Of a stretch of 47,302 bases of DNA, positions 23,244-31,881 are shown piece after piece. Below the pieces are notes generated by a model. That model was not told the origin of the DNA and did no database searches. It saw only the letters and a program-made list of their open reading frames with translations. The position numbers were made by a program, and so were the translations under genes. The DNA is from Coriobacteriaceae bacterium (GTDB taxonomy: Bacteria > Actinomycetota > Coriobacteriia > Coriobacteriales > Coriobacteriaceae): positions 1-47,302 of the forward strand of contig CABJFQ010000017.1 in NCBI GenBank assembly GCA_902364975.1, in the 5' to 3' direction. Position 1 is the first letter of the stretch. Each line of letters begins with the position of its first letter.

Positions 23244-24857
23244 ATGGCCATCATCAACAAGGGTATGTCCAGGCGTTCGTTCCTCGGCCTCACCGGCAGC
23301 GTCGCTGCTGTCGCAGGGCTTGGTCTCACCGGCTGCGGTGGCAGCTCTAGCGACGAGGGTTCCGCTTCCGGTTCCACCGATTCCGCCAACCGTGGCGGCG
23401 GCGTGATCACCGCTGGTTCCGCTTACGCTCCGTCCAGCTTCGATCCCGCCAGCACCGGCTCCGCTGTGGGCCTGGGTGCTAACTGGCACGTCGTCGAGGG
23501 CCTCTACGGCATCGATTACCACGACTACAGCACCTTCAAAGAGCTCGCCACCGACGATCCCAAGTCTGTGGACGACACCACTTTCGAGGTCACCATCCGC
23601 AAGGGCGCCAAGTTCTCCGATGGCACCGAGGTCACCGCTGACGATGTCGTTGCCTCCTACATCGCTTGCGCCGCTTCCGCTACCTATGCTCCGTTCTTCC
23701 AGCCCTTCGAGTCCATCGAGGCCAAGGACGCCAGCACCGTGACGGTCAAGACCAAGGTCCCCAACTTCTCCCTGCTCAAGGATCGTCTGGCCATCGTCCG
23801 CGTTACCCCGGCCACCCAGACCGAGGAGGATCGCGCCAAGCAGCCGATCGGCTCCGGCCCCTGGATGTACGACTCTATCTCCGATACCGAGATCACCCTG
23901 GTTCCCAACCCCGAGTACAACGGTGAGTATGCTGCCGAGGATAAGAAGATCCAGTACAGCATCCTGACCGACCCCACCGCTCGCGTTACCGCTCAGCAGG
24001 AGGGCTCCACGCTCGTTATGGAGCTCGTTACCGCTGACGCCGTCGACCAGCTCGAGAGCGCCGGCTGCAAGATCGATAACGTTCAGGGTTTCGGCACCCG
24101 CTTCATCATGTTCAACGTCGCCAAGGAGCCTTGGAACAACGTCAAGGTCCGTCAGGCTGTCATGTATGCGCTCGACACCGAGAAGATGGTCAGCAACACC
24201 TTCGCCGGCCTTGCCACCGCTGCCAGCTGCTACCTGCCCAAGAGCTTCACCAACTATCATGAGGCTTCCACGGTGTACAAGACCGACGCCAAGAAGGCTA
24301 AGAAGCTCATCGAGGAGTCTGGCATCACCCCGGGTGCCATCACCCTGCGCACCACCGACAACGAGCAGATTAAGGGCATGGCCGCCCAGGTCAAGAATGA
24401 CCTCGACGCTCTCGGCTTCGATGTGACCATCCAGACCGATACCTCGCCGGCCACCTACGCTGCCATCGACGGCGGCGAGGCCTACGATATCCTCCTTGCC
24501 CCTGGCGATCCTTCCTGCTTCGGCGCCGACCCCGACCTGCTGCTCAACTGGTGGTACGGCGACAACGTCTGGATGCAGACCCGTTGCCCGTGGAAGGAGT
24601 CCGCTGAGTGGCAGAAGCTCCACGGTCTCATGGACGAGGCTCTTGCCGCCGAGGGCGATGAGCAGCAGAAGAAGTGGAACGAGTGCTTCGACATCATTGC
24701 CGACAACGCCGTTCTGTACCCCGTTGTCCACGTCAAGACCGTCTCCGCTTCCTGGGACGATCCGTCCACTGCGCCCAACGGCGAGGCCCTCGATGGCTTC
24801 AAGGGCATCGGCACGACGAGCATGTCCTTCAGGGGCGTTGCGACCGTCAAGGCGTAA
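23244..24857 (+). CDS. ABC transporter solute-binding lipoprotein, family 5 (SatA-like)
   Basis: Captures the substrate outside the membrane for the permeases that follow. The 537-residue protein has a twin-arginine signal (SRRSFLGLTG, Arg 10-11) and a lipobox with Cys 31 (GLTGC), then a Gly/Ser linker and the SBP_bac_5 fold (RKGAKFSDGTEVTADDVVASY). ATG 23244 follows ataggaga; an upstream in-frame ATT is not credible. Family 5 proteins bind peptides, nickel or sugars. The neighbours nanA, nanE and a ROK kinase point to sialic acid, as in the Haemophilus ducreyi Sat system as I recall it. Codon use is strongly biased, suggesting high expression. Confidence 0.85.
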   Translation: MAIINKGMSRRSFLGLTGSVAAVAGLGLTGCGGSSSDEGSASGSTDSANRGGGVITAGSAYAPSSFDPASTGSAVGLGANWHVVEGLYGIDYHDYSTFKELATDDPKSVDDTTFEVTIRKGAKFSDGTEVTADDVVASYIACAASATYAPFFQPFESIEAKDASTVTVKTKVPNFSLLKDRLAIVRVTPATQTEEDRAKQPIGSGPWMYDSISDTEITLVPNPEYNGEYAAEDKKIQYSILTDPTARVTAQQEGSTLVMELVTADAVDQLESAGCKIDNVQGFGTRFIMFNVAKEPWNNVKVRQAVMYALDTEKMVSNTFAGLATAASCYLPKSFTNYHEASTVYKTDAKKAKKLIEESGITPGAITLRTTDNEQIKGMAAQVKNDLDALGFDVTIQTDTSPATYAAIDGGEAYDILLAPGDPSCFGADPDLLLNWWYGDNVWMQTRCPWKESAEWQKLHGLMDEALAAEGDEQQKKWNECFDIIADNAVLYPVVHVKTVSASWDDPSTAPNGEALDGFKGIGTTSMSFRGVATVKA

Positions 24858-24919
24858 GACTCGCTTGAGTCTGTATGCAGGATGTCGGTCGTTGGGACCG
24901 TATCCTCATAGTTGAAACA

Positions 24920-24955
24920 AAGACCCGGGCGACCTCGATGTCGCTCGGGTCTTGT
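24920..24955 (+). terminator. Intercistronic hairpin, binding protein / permease
   Basis: A 14-bp stem with one G-U pair (24920-24933 with 24940-24953) and a six-base loop is followed only by a short T stretch. Such partial terminators or stabilising stems often keep binding-protein mRNA in excess over permease mRNA. Confidence 0.7.
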
Positions 24956-25014
24956 AATGAGTATCCGTACTCATATACCAGTTGGTCCTACCGACAAAAG
25001 AAAGGGGAGAGAAC

Positions 25015-25971
25015 GTGAACAACTTGCTACGTTTGATTGGAAGGCGTCTTGTGGCGCTGCCGATCATGGCATTGGGCGTCACCGTCCTGGTGTTCTTCCT
25101 TATGTCGTTCTCCAAGACCGACCCCGCCTACACGGCGTTGGGTGACGGTGCCTCGCCCGAGGCGGTTGCCGAGTACCATGAGAAGTATGGTCTGGACGAC
25201 CCCTGGCCTGTGCGCTACGTGCGCTATATGGGCGATTTGATCCATGGCGACATGGGCACCTATGGTGCTGCTCGCAACTCCGTTGCCAAGCGCATCTCCA
25301 CGGCCCTGCCCGTCACGATGCAGCTGACCTTCATCGGCCTTGCCATCGGTGCGGTCGTTTCGTTTTTACTCGGCGTCATCGCGGCACTGTATCGCGACAA
25401 ATGGCCGGACCAAGTGATCCGCGTCTTTTCCATCGCCGGCTTGGCAACCCCGTCGTTCTGGCTTGCCGTTCTGTTGATCCTGCTGTTCTCTTCCTACCTT
25501 AAGGTGCTTCCGGCATCGGGTGCTCTGCCTCACTTCACCACGAATCCGGCTGGCTATCTGGGACGTATGATCATGCCCGCTATCGCCTTGGCATTTCCGC
25601 TGACGGGCCAGATGACTCGTATCGTGCGTACCGCCATGGTCGAGGAGCTCGATAAGGATTATGTCCGTATGGCTCGCGGCGCCGGCGTTCCCGAGAAGGT
25701 CGTCGTCGGCATCAACGTTCTTCGCAATGCGCTGATCACCCCGGTCACCACCCTCGGTCTTAAGATCGGTTACCTCATGGGCGGCGCCGTCGTCATCGAG
25801 GTTATCTTCAACCTCCCCGGCATGGGCACCGCGATTCTGCAGGGCGTTCAGGGCAACGAGGCGAACCTGGTTCAGGGCGTCGTTATCGTCGTTGCTCTCG
25901 CCTTCATCATCATCAACATCGTGGTTGACATGCTCTACCTGCTCATCAACCCGCGCATCAGGACGGTGTAG
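25015..25971 (+). CDS. ABC transporter permease, OppB/DppB family (SatB-like)
   Basis: Inner-membrane channel subunit of the sialic-acid-type importer. The 318-residue protein has about six helices. It starts with the family's RRLVALPIMALGVTVLVFFL segment and carries the ATPase-coupling EAA-like loop DYVRMARGAGVPEKVVVGINVLRNALIT, then FNLPGMGTAILQGV. The start is GTG 25015 after aaaggggaga; an upstream TTG lacks a site. Its stop is 3 nt before the fused permease-ATPase gene. Confidence 0.88.
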   Translation: MNNLLRLIGRRLVALPIMALGVTVLVFFLMSFSKTDPAYTALGDGASPEAVAEYHEKYGLDDPWPVRYVRYMGDLIHGDMGTYGAARNSVAKRISTALPVTMQLTFIGLAIGAVVSFLLGVIAALYRDKWPDQVIRVFSIAGLATPSFWLAVLLILLFSSYLKVLPASGALPHFTTNPAGYLGRMIMPAIALAFPLTGQMTRIVRTAMVEELDKDYVRMARGAGVPEKVVVGINVLRNALITPVTTLGLKIGYLMGGAVVIEVIFNLPGMGTAILQGVQGNEANLVQGVVIVVALAFIIINIVVDMLYLLINPRIRTV

Positions 25972-25974
25972 ATT

Positions 25975-27990
25975 ATGGTAAAGATTCGAGAGAAGCAAAC
26001 CGAGCAGCTCGAGAAGGCTGCCTCCAAGGGGCTCAAGCTCGGTGGCTGGAAGAAGATGACGCTGTCTTCTAAGATTGCCGCCGTCGTGCTGGTGCTGGTC
26101 GCCCTGACTGCGATTCTGGCGCCCCTTCTTGCCCCCTATAGCCCGGTCGAGATCTTTACGGCTCGCCAGGCTCCCGGCAACGGATTTATCTTCGGGACCG
26201 ACGATAAGGGTCGCGATATTCTGTCGCGTATGCTCTACGGTGGTCGTTACTCGCTGATTATCGGCTTTGGCGCCACTGCCATGGCTCTGGTCTGCGGCTC
26301 GGTCGTGGGCGCCCTTGCAGCGGTTTCGCGCAAGGCCGTCTCCGAGACGATCATGCGTATCTTGGACATCATCATGTCCATCCCGGGCATCGCCCTCGCG
26401 GCCGTCTTCGTCTCCATCCTGGGCAACTCCGTGCCGTCGATCATCTTCGCCATCGGCTTTATGTACACTCCGCAGATTGCCCGTATCGTGCGCGCCAACA
26501 TCGTGTCCGAGTACGGCGAGGACTATGTCCGCGCGGTCATCGTTTCCGGCGCCAAGGCTCCGTGGATTTTGATCAAGCATGTTCTGCGTAACTGCATCGC
26601 CCCGATCATGGTCTTCACCGTTACCCTGGTCGCCGACGCCATCATCTTCGAGGCTTCGCTGACCTTCATCGGCGCTGGTATCCAGGAGCCCACCGCTACC
26701 TGGGGCAACATCCTAGCCGACGCCCGCGGCGGCGTGCTCGCCGGCCGTTGGTGGCAGGCGCTGTTCCCGGGCCTGGCCATCATGATCACCTGCCTGGCGC
26801 TCAACATCCTCTCCGAGGGCATTACCGACGCCATGGCCGCTGCTCCCTCCGCCGCCCTGGATCCGACCGATTCCTCCAAGCGCCGCGAGGCCGACCTGCT
26901 GGTCTCCGACCCCGTTCGCGCCTACAAGGAGCAGGCCCAGTCCCTCTCCGCTCGCCTTGGAGCCCTGCGCGATGTCGAGCTCAAGCGTGACGATCGCCAT
27001 GTGCCCGACGAGTCTGTCGAACCGATCCTTTCGGTCCGTGACTTCTGCATCCAGTTTGAGCACCACGGCGATATCAACGTCGTCGACCATGTCAACTTTG
27101 ACGTCCGTCCTGGTCAGACCATGGGCCTGGTGGGCGAGTCCGGTTGCGGTAAGTCCATCACCACGCTGGCCATCATGGGCCTGACCGACGACGATGAGCA
27201 CCTTTCCGGCGAGGTCCTCTGGGAGGGCCGCGACCTGCTCAAGATGAGTAAGAAGGAGTGGTTCGGCCTGCGCGGTACCGATATCGCTATGGTCTATCAG
27301 GACGCCCTGTCCTCGCTCAATCCCTCCATGCTCATCTCTGCCCAGATGAAGCAGCTCACCAAGCGTGGCGGCACCCGTAGCGCCGAGGAGCTCCTGGAGC
27401 TCGTGGGCCTCGACCCCAAGCGTACGCTCGAGAGCTATCCGCACGAGCTTTCCGGTGGCCAGCGTCAGCGTGTTCTGATCGCTATGGCCCTTACCCGCGA
27501 CCCCAAGCTGGTCATCTGCGACGAGCCCACGACCGCCCTGGACGTTACCGTCCAGAAGCAGGTCATCAAGCTGCTCAACGATCTTCAGGCCAAGCTCGGC
27601 TTTGCCATGATCTTCGTCTCGCATGACCTGGCGCTGGTCGCCGAGGTCGCCCATAACATCACGGTGATGTACGCCGGTCAGGTTATCGAGCAGGCGCCCA
27701 CCAAGGAGCTGCTCACCAACCCGATCCACGAGTACACCCGCGGTCTTCTGGGTTCCGTCCTGTCCATCGAGAGCGGTTCGGGCCGCCTGCACCAGGTGCC
27801 CGGCGCCGTTCCGAGCCCGCGCGATTTCCCCAAGGGCGATCGCTTCGCGCCCCGCTCGAGCCATCCGCGCATTGGCCTGGACACCCGTCCGGTCTTCAAG
27901 CGCGTGCCCGGCACCGAGCACTTCTATTCCGAGCTCCCCGACGAGGTGCTCAAGGCAAATGGTTTGACCCCTCACGCGGAGGTGATGTAG
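25975..27990 (+). CDS. Fused ABC permease (OppC type) and ATPase (OppD type), SatC-like
   Basis: One 671-residue chain joins two transporter parts. Residues about 1-300 form the second permease: helix near 35-55, FGTDDKGRDILSRMLYGGRYSL, and the coupling loop YVRAVIVSGAKAPWILIKHVLRNCIAPI. After a charged linker (about 305-355) comes the ATPase: Walker A GESGCGKS (near 387-394), YQDALSSLNPSM as Q-loop, [15 protein letters not shown] signature and CDEPTTALD. The C-terminal tail lacks the Cys-rich oligo_HPY motif seen in the stand-alone OppD at 45 kb. The same parts are separate genes in the second transporter of this window. The frame is continuous with no sign of assembly error. Confidence 0.9.
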   Translation: MVKIREKQTEQLEKAASKGLKLGGWKKMTLSSKIAAVVLVLVALTAILAPLLAPYSPVEIFTARQAPGNGFIFGTDDKGRDILSRMLYGGRYSLIIGFGATAMALVCGSVVGALAAVSRKAVSETIMRILDIIMSIPGIALAAVFVSILGNSVPSIIFAIGFMYTPQIARIVRANIVSEYGEDYVRAVIVSGAKAPWILIKHVLRNCIAPIMVFTVTLVADAIIFEASLTFIGAGIQEPTATWGNILADARGGVLAGRWWQALFPGLAIMITCLALNILSEGITDAMAAAPSAALDPTDSSKRREADLLVSDPVRAYKEQAQSLSARLGALRDVELKRDDRHVPDESVEPILSVRDFCIQFEHHGDINVVDHVNFDVRPGQTMGLVGESGCGKSITTLAIMGLTDDDEHLSGEVLWEGRDLLKMSKKEWFGLRGTDIAMVYQDALSSLNPSMLISAQMKQLTKRGGTRSAEELLELVGLDPKRTLESYPHELSGGQRQRVLIAMALTRDPKLVICDEPTTALDVTVQKQVIKLLNDLQAKLGFAMIFVSHDLALVAEVAHNITVMYAGQVIEQAPTKELLTNPIHEYTRGLLGSVLSIESGSGRLHQVPGAVPSPRDFPKGDRFAPRSSHPRIGLDTRPVFKRVPGTEHFYSELPDEVLKANGLTPHAEVM

Positions 27991-28818
27991 ATGAGCGAGA
28001 CCGCAGTCAACGGCGTCGAGCCGATCATCTTCCTTGATGACGTCCACGTCACCTTTAGGACCCGTACCGGCTCGATTCTGCACCCCAACCTGGTTCACGC
28101 CGTCCAGGGTGTAACGATTAGGCTCATGCCCGGTCAGACGATCGGCATCGTCGGCGAGTCCGGTTGCGGTAAGTCCACCACCGCCAACGTCATGTGCGGC
28201 CTGCAGGCCCCCACGAGCGGCAAGGTCTACTTTAAGGGCAAGGACGTAACCAAGCGTACCGCCGAGGACCGTCGCCACATGGGCCGTGTCATCTCGGTTG
28301 TGTTCCAGAATCCGGCTACGGCGCTCAATCCCCGCATGGTCGTTCGCGAGCAACTGCTCGACCCCATGCGCGTCCACAACCTGGGTACCGAGGCCGAGCA
28401 GGAGAAGCGCGTCAAGGAGCTCTTGGAGCTCACCGGTCTGCCCAGCTCCGCCGCCGAGGTTCTTCCCGGCCAGCTTTCGGGCGGCCAGCGCCAGCGCGTC
28501 GCAATTGCCCGTGCCCTGTCGCTGAACCCCGATGCCATCATCGCCGACGAGCCAACCTCGGCTCTGGACGTTTCGGTCCGCGCGCAGATTCTGAACCTGC
28601 TGACCGACCTTAAGAAGGAGCTCGGCCTGGCCATGGTGTTCATCAGCCATGACATCCAGACGGTCCGCTATATCTCTGACGACATCATCGTTATGAATGG
28701 CGGCAAGATCGTCGAGCAGGGCGAGGCCAAGCAGGTCTTCCAGCACCCCCAGGACCCCTACACCAAGATGCTGCTCGGCGCTGCGCCGTCGCTGCTGCAT
28801 CCCAAGCTCGGCGAGTAG
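27991..28818 (+). CDS. ABC transporter ATPase, OppF family, short form (SatD-like)
   Basis: Second ATP-hydrolysing subunit of the importer. Walker [38 protein letters not shown] and ADEPTSALD are all present. At 275 residues it stops soon after the ATPase core (LLGAAPSLLHPKLGE) and so lacks the C-terminal Cys-containing extension of ordinary OppF; the OppF at 46 kb has it. ATG directly abuts the previous stop codon, indicating coupled translation with the fused subunit. Confidence 0.9.
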   Translation: MSETAVNGVEPIIFLDDVHVTFRTRTGSILHPNLVHAVQGVTIRLMPGQTIGIVGESGCGKSTTANVMCGLQAPTSGKVYFKGKDVTKRTAEDRRHMGRVISVVFQNPATALNPRMVVREQLLDPMRVHNLGTEAEQEKRVKELLELTGLPSSAAEVLPGQLSGGQRQRVAIARALSLNPDAIIADEPTSALDVSVRAQILNLLTDLKKELGLAMVFISHDIQTVRYISDDIIVMNGGKIVEQGEAKQVFQHPQDPYTKMLLGAAPSLLHPKLGE

Positions 28819-28898
28819 CCTCGCTTTCCCTCCCGTGCGCCCGGTTCCCTTGCCGGGCGCACCTCCGTTGCGATTTCGAAAGGTTGGGTTCACGAGCC

Positions 28899-29876
28899 AT
28901 GCCAAGTGCTCAGGAGCTACAACATCAATTTGGTGAATATCGAGGCGCCATGCCCCGTCCATCGGATTTCGATCTCTTTTGGAAGGACCGCATGGCCGAG
29001 GCCGACGCCGTCGAGCTCGACTACGCGATTGAGGCGGCTTCGGTTGCGGATTCCGCAACCTGTCGGTTTTTCGACCTCTGGTATACCGGCATGTGTGGCG
29101 CACGCCTGCATGCTAAGTACCTCAAGCCGGTCTCGGAGGAGCCCATGCCGCTGGTGCTTCAGTTCCATGGCTATCCGGGTGCAAGCCGCAGCTGGTTTGA
29201 GCAGGCGTCGTTTGCGGGCATGGGCATGGCGCTCATCGCCCTCGACTGCCCCGGCCAGGGTGGTCCCTCCGAGGATATTGGTGGATTTGAAGGCACGACG
29301 GTCGCGGGCCATATCGTCGCCGGTATCGACGGCGACCCGGCCAATCTCTACTATGTCCGCTTGCACCAAGATATTCGCATCCTGTGCCGCATCGTTCGCG
29401 AGCTTGAGGGCATCGATCTTGCCCACGTATTTGTGAACGGCGCGTCGCAGGGCGGCGGTTTGGGCATTGCGACCTGTGCGCTTAACGGCGAGCTTATCAA
29501 TCGCGCCGCCATCCTCTATCCCTTCCTGTCGGATTTCCGCCTGGTCTGGGATTTGGACGCCGACGATATTGCCTACGAGGGTCTGCGCTATTGGTCGCGT
29601 TGGTTTGACGAGGACTCGACTCGTATCGAGGAAGCCTATGCCAAGCTGGCGTACTTCGATTCCAAGAATTTTGCCCCCATGGTCAAGTGCCCCGTGCTGT
29701 TTGGCACGGGCACGGCCGATACCGTCTGTCCGCCGGCAACGCAGTTTGCGGTGTACAACAACCTGTCCTGCGATAAGCGTCATGAGTTCTTTGAGGGCTT
29801 TGGCCACGAGGAGATTCAGGATTTTGACGATCTGATCATTCCGTTTTTCTGTGAGGGAGGGGAGGCTCATGTCTAA
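28899..29876 (+). CDS. Acetyl esterase, AXE1/cephalosporin-C deacetylase family
   Basis: A 325-residue alpha/beta hydrolase expected to remove acetyl groups from sugars. The catalytic triad is readable: Ser 183 in NGASQGGG, Asp 274 in GTADTVCPP and His 303 in FGHEEI. The oxyanion region FHGYPG and the DCPGQGG motif are family hallmarks. There is no signal peptide, so it acts inside the cell. In this setting the likely substrate is O-acetylated sialic acid taken up by the adjacent transporter; that is inference, though AXE1 genes near nan genes occur in some streptococci as I recall. ATG 28899 is preferred over TTG 28884, but its ribosome site (gaaagg) is rather far away. Confidence 0.82.
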   Translation: MPSAQELQHQFGEYRGAMPRPSDFDLFWKDRMAEADAVELDYAIEAASVADSATCRFFDLWYTGMCGARLHAKYLKPVSEEPMPLVLQFHGYPGASRSWFEQASFAGMGMALIALDCPGQGGPSEDIGGFEGTTVAGHIVAGIDGDPANLYYVRLHQDIRILCRIVRELEGIDLAHVFVNGASQGGGLGIATCALNGELINRAAILYPFLSDFRLVWDLDADDIAYEGLRYWSRWFDEDSTRIEEAYAKLAYFDSKNFAPMVKCPVLFGTGTADTVCPPATQFAVYNNLSCDKRHEFFEGFGHEEIQDFDDLIIPFFCEGGEAHV

Positions 29877-30720
29877 GTGCGAGAGCAATGTTGACGAGCT
29901 GATAGTCCCCGGGCTCGTGGGAATTCCCGGAACGGTTTCATCAAGGCTCGCAGAATATCGGGACTGGCACGGCGATGTCCAAGCAGATGTTTCTGATTTA
30001 GAGACATGCGCTTCGAATCTTGAGATTCAAGGCCAGGCCATTACGGCGATTGACTTTGTTAACCCCTGCGCTCGTTACTCGGAGATTTCCTTTGAGCTCG
30101 GTGACGATGCGGTCCACGCTCGCTTGATTGAGCCTGTTGGTCGTGCCCGAGTATCTAAGCGCGTGCCGCTGTGCCTGATGTTCCACGACATCGATCGGCC
30201 TGTGCGCGGCTGGCATCACATGACGAGATTTGCCGCCATGGGGTATGCCGTCCTCGCGCTGGATGACGATGTCGCTGGTGCGGACGACCTGCAGCGGGGG
30301 ATTGCTTCGCCCGCTTTTGTCAAGCGCGTCCGTTGGGGTTGCGCGATGGCGAAGGTGGCGCGCAATCTTGATGGCATGGACCCCGACCGCATCTTTGCAT
30401 GGGGCGAGGGTCTTGGCGGCGGAGTCGCGCTGGCGGTTTCTGCTCTGGACGAGCGGGGCCTCGCCTGCACGGCGGTTGCCAACCCGCTGCCCGGCGGTCT
30501 CGAGGCTCTGTCGTCTCGGGTGCGCGGATCGGTGCTCATGGGCACATCGCTCATGGATGCCGTGAGCGATCCCAAAGGCCAGTTTGCCGTATTCAACGGT
30601 TTTGAGTGTGACCGGAGGCATATCATCTATGCCAAATACGCTCACGAGCGCATCAATGCGTTCGAAAACGAAGTCGTCGACTTCTTTAACCAAACGTTCT
30701 ACCCGTGTTCTTTGGCCTGA
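29869..30720 (+). CDS. Esterase-like alpha/beta hydrolase paralogue lacking the nucleophilic Ser
   Basis: A 283-residue protein that aligns by eye with the preceding esterase: FHDIDRPVRGW matches FHGYPGASRSW, and GQFAVFNGFECDRRH matches TQFAVYNNLSCDKRH. At the nucleophile elbow, WGEGLGGG replaces NGASQGGG, so Gly 181 stands where Ser should be. Asp 230 and His 259 are kept. The GQGG motif is also lost. It therefore looks like an inactive or repurposed duplicate, perhaps a partner or sugar-binding protein. ATG 29869 overlaps the esterase gene by 8 nt and follows gggaggggag, so it is clearly translated with it. Codon bias is weaker than in the transporter genes. Confidence 0.8.
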   Translation: MSKCESNVDELIVPGLVGIPGTVSSRLAEYRDWHGDVQADVSDLETCASNLEIQGQAITAIDFVNPCARYSEISFELGDDAVHARLIEPVGRARVSKRVPLCLMFHDIDRPVRGWHHMTRFAAMGYAVLALDDDVAGADDLQRGIASPAFVKRVRWGCAMAKVARNLDGMDPDRIFAWGEGLGGGVALAVSALDERGLACTAVANPLPGGLEALSSRVRGSVLMGTSLMDAVSDPKGQFAVFNGFECDRRHIIYAKYAHERINAFENEVVDFFNQTFYPCSLA

Positions 30721-30788
30721 ACGGCCTGGACACTGCCAACAAGAGTGGGTGGCATAGGGCCGCCCGCCAGACAACTAAGGAGATTCTT

Positions 30789-31709
30789 GTGGCAACTCAG
30801 AAATTCACCGGCGTTATCCCTCCCGTCGTTGTTCCCGATACCGAAGACCACCAGCTCGACGTTGCCTCCTTTGAGCGCAGCATCAACCGCATGATCGATG
30901 CCGGCGTCGATGGCCTGTTCTTCCTGGGCTCTTCGGGCGAGGTCGTTTTCTCCACCGATGAGCGTCGTCGCCAGATCATCGCCGAGGCCGTTCGTATCGT
31001 CGACCACCGCGTGCCCGTCCTGGTCGGCATCATCGATACCGAGACCGAGCGCATGATCGAGCACGGTAAGGTCGCTCAGGAGCTGGGCGCCGATGCGCTT
31101 GTCGCCACCTGCCCGTTCTATGCCCTGCAGGGCATGACCGAGGTCGAGGAGCACTTCCGCATCCTGCACGAGGAGCTCGACCTGCCCATCTTTGCCTATG
31201 ACATTCCCGTGTGCGTTCACACCAAGCTCCCCTGGAAGCTCCTTGCCAAGCTCGGCGCCGAGGGCGTCCTTGCTGGCGTCAAGGATTCCTCGGGTGATGA
31301 CATCTCGTTCCGCTATCTCGTTCAGGAGAACGAGAAGAACGGCCATCCGATGAGCATCCTCACCGGTCACGAGGTTGTTGTCGACGGCGCTTACCTCGGT
31401 GGCGCCGACGGTTCTGTCCCGGGCCTTGCCAACGTTGAGCCCGAGGGCTACGTGCGCCAGTGGAAGGCCGCTCAGGCCGGTGACTGGGCTACCGTCAAGG
31501 TCGAGCAGGATCGCCTCAACGAGATTTCCCACATCTGGGATGTCACCTCGGGCGTCCAGGGCTATGCCGGTGGCGTCGGCGCCTTCAAGACCGCTATGAA
31601 CCTCATGGGCATCTTCGACAGCCCGACCATGCCGCGCCCGGTGAAGGCCATGACCGGCGAGAACGTCGAGGCTATTAAGAAGGTCCTCCAGGACAACGGT
31701 CTCCTGTAA
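30789..31709 (+). CDS. nanA: N-acetylneuraminate lyase
   Basis: Splits N-acetylneuraminic acid into ManNAc and pyruvate through a Schiff base. The 306-residue DHDPS-family TIM barrel keeps GSSGE (pyruvate-binding), Tyr 137 in YDIP and the Schiff-base Lys 165 in GVKDSSGD, matching the numbering of the E. coli lyase as I know it. The start is GTG 30789 after aaggag. Relatives such as dihydrodipicolinate synthase share the fold, but the nanE and ROK-kinase neighbours favour lyase function. A strong hairpin follows the gene. Confidence 0.85.
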   Translation: MATQKFTGVIPPVVVPDTEDHQLDVASFERSINRMIDAGVDGLFFLGSSGEVVFSTDERRRQIIAEAVRIVDHRVPVLVGIIDTETERMIEHGKVAQELGADALVATCPFYALQGMTEVEEHFRILHEELDLPIFAYDIPVCVHTKLPWKLLAKLGAEGVLAGVKDSSGDDISFRYLVQENEKNGHPMSILTGHEVVVDGAYLGGADGSVPGLANVEPEGYVRQWKAAQAGDWATVKVEQDRLNEISHIWDVTSGVQGYAGGVGAFKTAMNLMGIFDSPTMPRPVKAMTGENVEAIKKVLQDNGLL

Positions 31710-31739
31710 AGCTTTCCCAGGCACCCGACCTCGCCGTTC

Positions 31740-31784
31740 AACCGTGTGGCCATGACCCGTTAGGTCAATGGCCACACGGTTTCT
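31740..31784 (+). terminator. Terminator after nanA
   Basis: A perfect 14-bp stem (aaccgtgtggccat 31740-31753, atggccacacggtt 31768-31781), extended by an inner tgacc/ggtca stem, ends in ttt. It splits the transporter-esterase-nanA unit from nanK and nanE. Confidence 0.8.
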
Positions 31785-31881
31785 CGGCGATCTCGGGCAC
31801 CTGGATAACCTTTACTGCGCTGTGACGGCTAGCCTGACGGCGCATTTCCTGTAGTTGTTTTTATCTCCGAAGGAGAGCGAC

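Noticed and set aside
26713..29103. 796-codon minus-strand frame opposite the transporter genes
   Set aside because: It is antisense to well-defined ABC transporter genes with strong codon bias, and its low-complexity translation matches no family.
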